Program-made: the position numbers and the translations under genes
Part shown: positions 5,735-6,807 of the stretch, piece by piece
How the letters are laid out: each line of letters starts with the position of its first letter
Numbering within the stretch: the stretch's first letter is position 1
Assembly (NCBI GenBank): GCA_021795255.1
Contig: JAJYPQ010000214.1
Location: 1-6,807, forward strand
DNA from: Pseudomonadota bacterium
GTDB lineage: Bacteria; Pseudomonadota; Gammaproteobacteria; Acidiferrobacterales; Acidiferrobacteraceae
Direction: 5' to 3'
DNA: 6,807 nt
The notes under the pieces: model-generated
The model's input: the letters and a program-made list of their open reading frames with translations, nothing else
Databases searched by the model: none
Told to the model about the DNA's origin: nothing

Positions 5735-6807
5735 TCATTGATTGATGAAGGCCCGCGCCATCACGACCTTCAAGTACGCGGTTTCGGGCATGGCGGGGTG
5801 AATCGGATGGTCCGGCCCCTGTCCACCTTCCTCGACGAGCGAAACCCCCCGCCCTAGGCGCCGCGCCGACTCGACTATAAGGCGCGGCAGGGTTTGGCGT
5901 TCAAGATGATGGGAGCAAGAAGCGGACAATAGCAGGCCGTTATCTGTAAGCAGTGCGAGCGCCGCTTGATTTAGGCGCTGGTAGGCCGCAAGCCCAGCTT
6001 CATAATCCTTGCGCCGCTTAATGAGCGCCGGCGGATCGAGAACCACCACATCAAAGCGCGCGCCCTCGTCGCGCAAATCCTTTAACACCCCGAAGGCGTC
6101 GCCCGGGCGCGTCTCGATACGCTCGGCTACGCCGTTTTCAGCGGCGTTCTCAAGGATATAAGCGACGGCACGCTCGGATCCGTCCACAAAGGTGACATGG
6201 TCGGCGCCGTGGCGGGCGGCCTGTATGCCGAAGCCGCCCACATAGCTAAAGACGTCGAGGACGCGCCGTCTTGAAACGTACGGAACGAGACGCATGCGAT
6301 TGGGTCGCTGGTCGTAGAACCACCCGGTCTTCTGACCGTCTTTAAGCGACACATGAAATCGGCAGCTTCCTTCAACCACCACGACCTCGGCCGGAGGTTC
6401 GCCGAGGCCGGCCTCGACGTAGGACGACAAACCTTCCAAAGCCCGACTGCTCGTGTCGTTACGCAAGAGTATGCTTGCCGGATGTAGCACCGCATCCAAA
6501 GCCTCGATCACCAGGGGTTTTAGGGTTTCCATGCCGGCTGTCGTCATCTGCACGACCAGGACCTTGTCGTAGCGGTCCACGACCAGACCGGGCAGGCCGT
6601 CGGCCTCCCCAAACACCAATCGATAGAAGGGCTCGCGGTTAAAACACTCGCGCCACGCAAGGGCGGACTCGATACGCCGCCGCAAAAACTCGCGGTCCAC
6701 GAGAGTGCGATGATCGGAGCTCAGGATACGTACGCTGATCAAGGACTGGGGATTGGCGTAACCGACGCCGAGCGCGCGGCCGCGAGCGCTCTCTATGCAT
6801 ACCAGTT
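5735..6807 (-). CDS. rlmI: RlmI-type 23S rRNA (cytosine-C5) methyltransferase, N-terminus cut by window edge
   Basis: This is a class I SAM-dependent methyltransferase of the RlmI/YccW family, which in E. coli makes m5C1962 in 23S rRNA. The frame stays open to the right edge (about 356 visible codons against about 396 in E. coli). Near the edge it reads GYANPQSLISVRIL, the conserved end of the N-terminal PUA domain, so the first 40 or so residues lie outside. The middle domain contains LPGLVVDRYDKVLVVQ. The SAM domain follows: KTGWFYDQRPNR, motif I VLDVFSYVGGFGIQA, acidic VTFVDGSERA, motif IV FDVVVLDPPALIKRR, and motif VI LLLSASCSHH, whose Cys (codon near 5915) is the likely nucleophile. The end, DHPIHPAMPETAYLKVVMAR, is also typical. 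A TTG at 6740-6742 looks like a start in isolation but encodes an internal Leu. Promoter and true start are not visible. A related paralogue with another rRNA target is possible. Confidence 0.9.
   Translation of the reverse strand, partial: LVCIESARGRALGVGYANPQSLISVRILSSDHRTLVDREFLRRRIESALAWRECFNREPFYRLVFGEADGLPGLVVDRYDKVLVVQMTTAGMETLKPLVIEALDAVLHPASILLRNDTSSRALEGLSSYVEAGLGEPPAEVVVVEGSCRFHVSLKDGQKTGWFYDQRPNRMRLVPYVSRRRVLDVFSYVGGFGIQAARHGADHVTFVDGSERAVAYILENAAENGVAERIETRPGDAFGVLKDLRDEGARFDVVVLDPPALIKRRKDYEAGLAAYQRLNQAALALLTDNGLLLSASCSHHLERQTLPRLIVESARRLGRGVSLVEEGGQGPDHPIHPAMPETAYLKVVMARAFINQ

Overview
The window reads as ordinary chromosome from a GC-rich Gram-negative bacterium. A periplasmic Slt70-type murein hydrolase, an OmpA-like outer-membrane barrel and an RlmI-type rRNA methyltransferase point to Proteobacteria, most likely a gammaproteobacterium. 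This is a family-level judgement, not a species identification. I see no insertion sequence, phage gene, CRISPR array, tRNA or rRNA, and I found no clear novel protein system.

Layout from left to right. On the minus strand: a small single-RRM RNA-binding protein (40-384), a 113-base gap with weak hairpins, an NDUFA9-like Rossmann oxidoreductase/epimerase (498-1415), and the lytic transglycosylase slt (1405-3339). The last two overlap by 11 bases and are read slt first, so they are probably one translationally coupled unit. A short divergent promoter region (3340-3406) separates slt from a plus-strand aldehyde dehydrogenase of the succinate-semialdehyde dehydrogenase type (3407-4777). This gene converges on a minus-strand outer-membrane beta-barrel gene (4878-5453), with a hairpin between them. 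Upstream of the barrel gene is a 281-base gap holding its sigma70-like promoter, a T-tracted intrinsic terminator and two further hairpins packed end to end. The last gene, on the minus strand, is an rlmI-type methyltransferase (5735 to the right edge), whose N-terminus lies outside the window.

The genes do not form one pathway. Slt (cell-wall turnover), the barrel (outer membrane), the RRM protein and RlmI (RNA biology), and the dehydrogenase (aldehyde oxidation) are housekeeping or accessory functions with separate promoters. The points most worth a second look are the compact hairpin array with terminator at 5520-5608 (a possible 3' UTR RNA or sRNA), the Lys-to-Arg change in the YxxxK-like motif of the NDUFA9-like protein, and three start-codon corrections or ambiguities: slt TTG, the barrel gene at 5453, and rlmI running off the edge.
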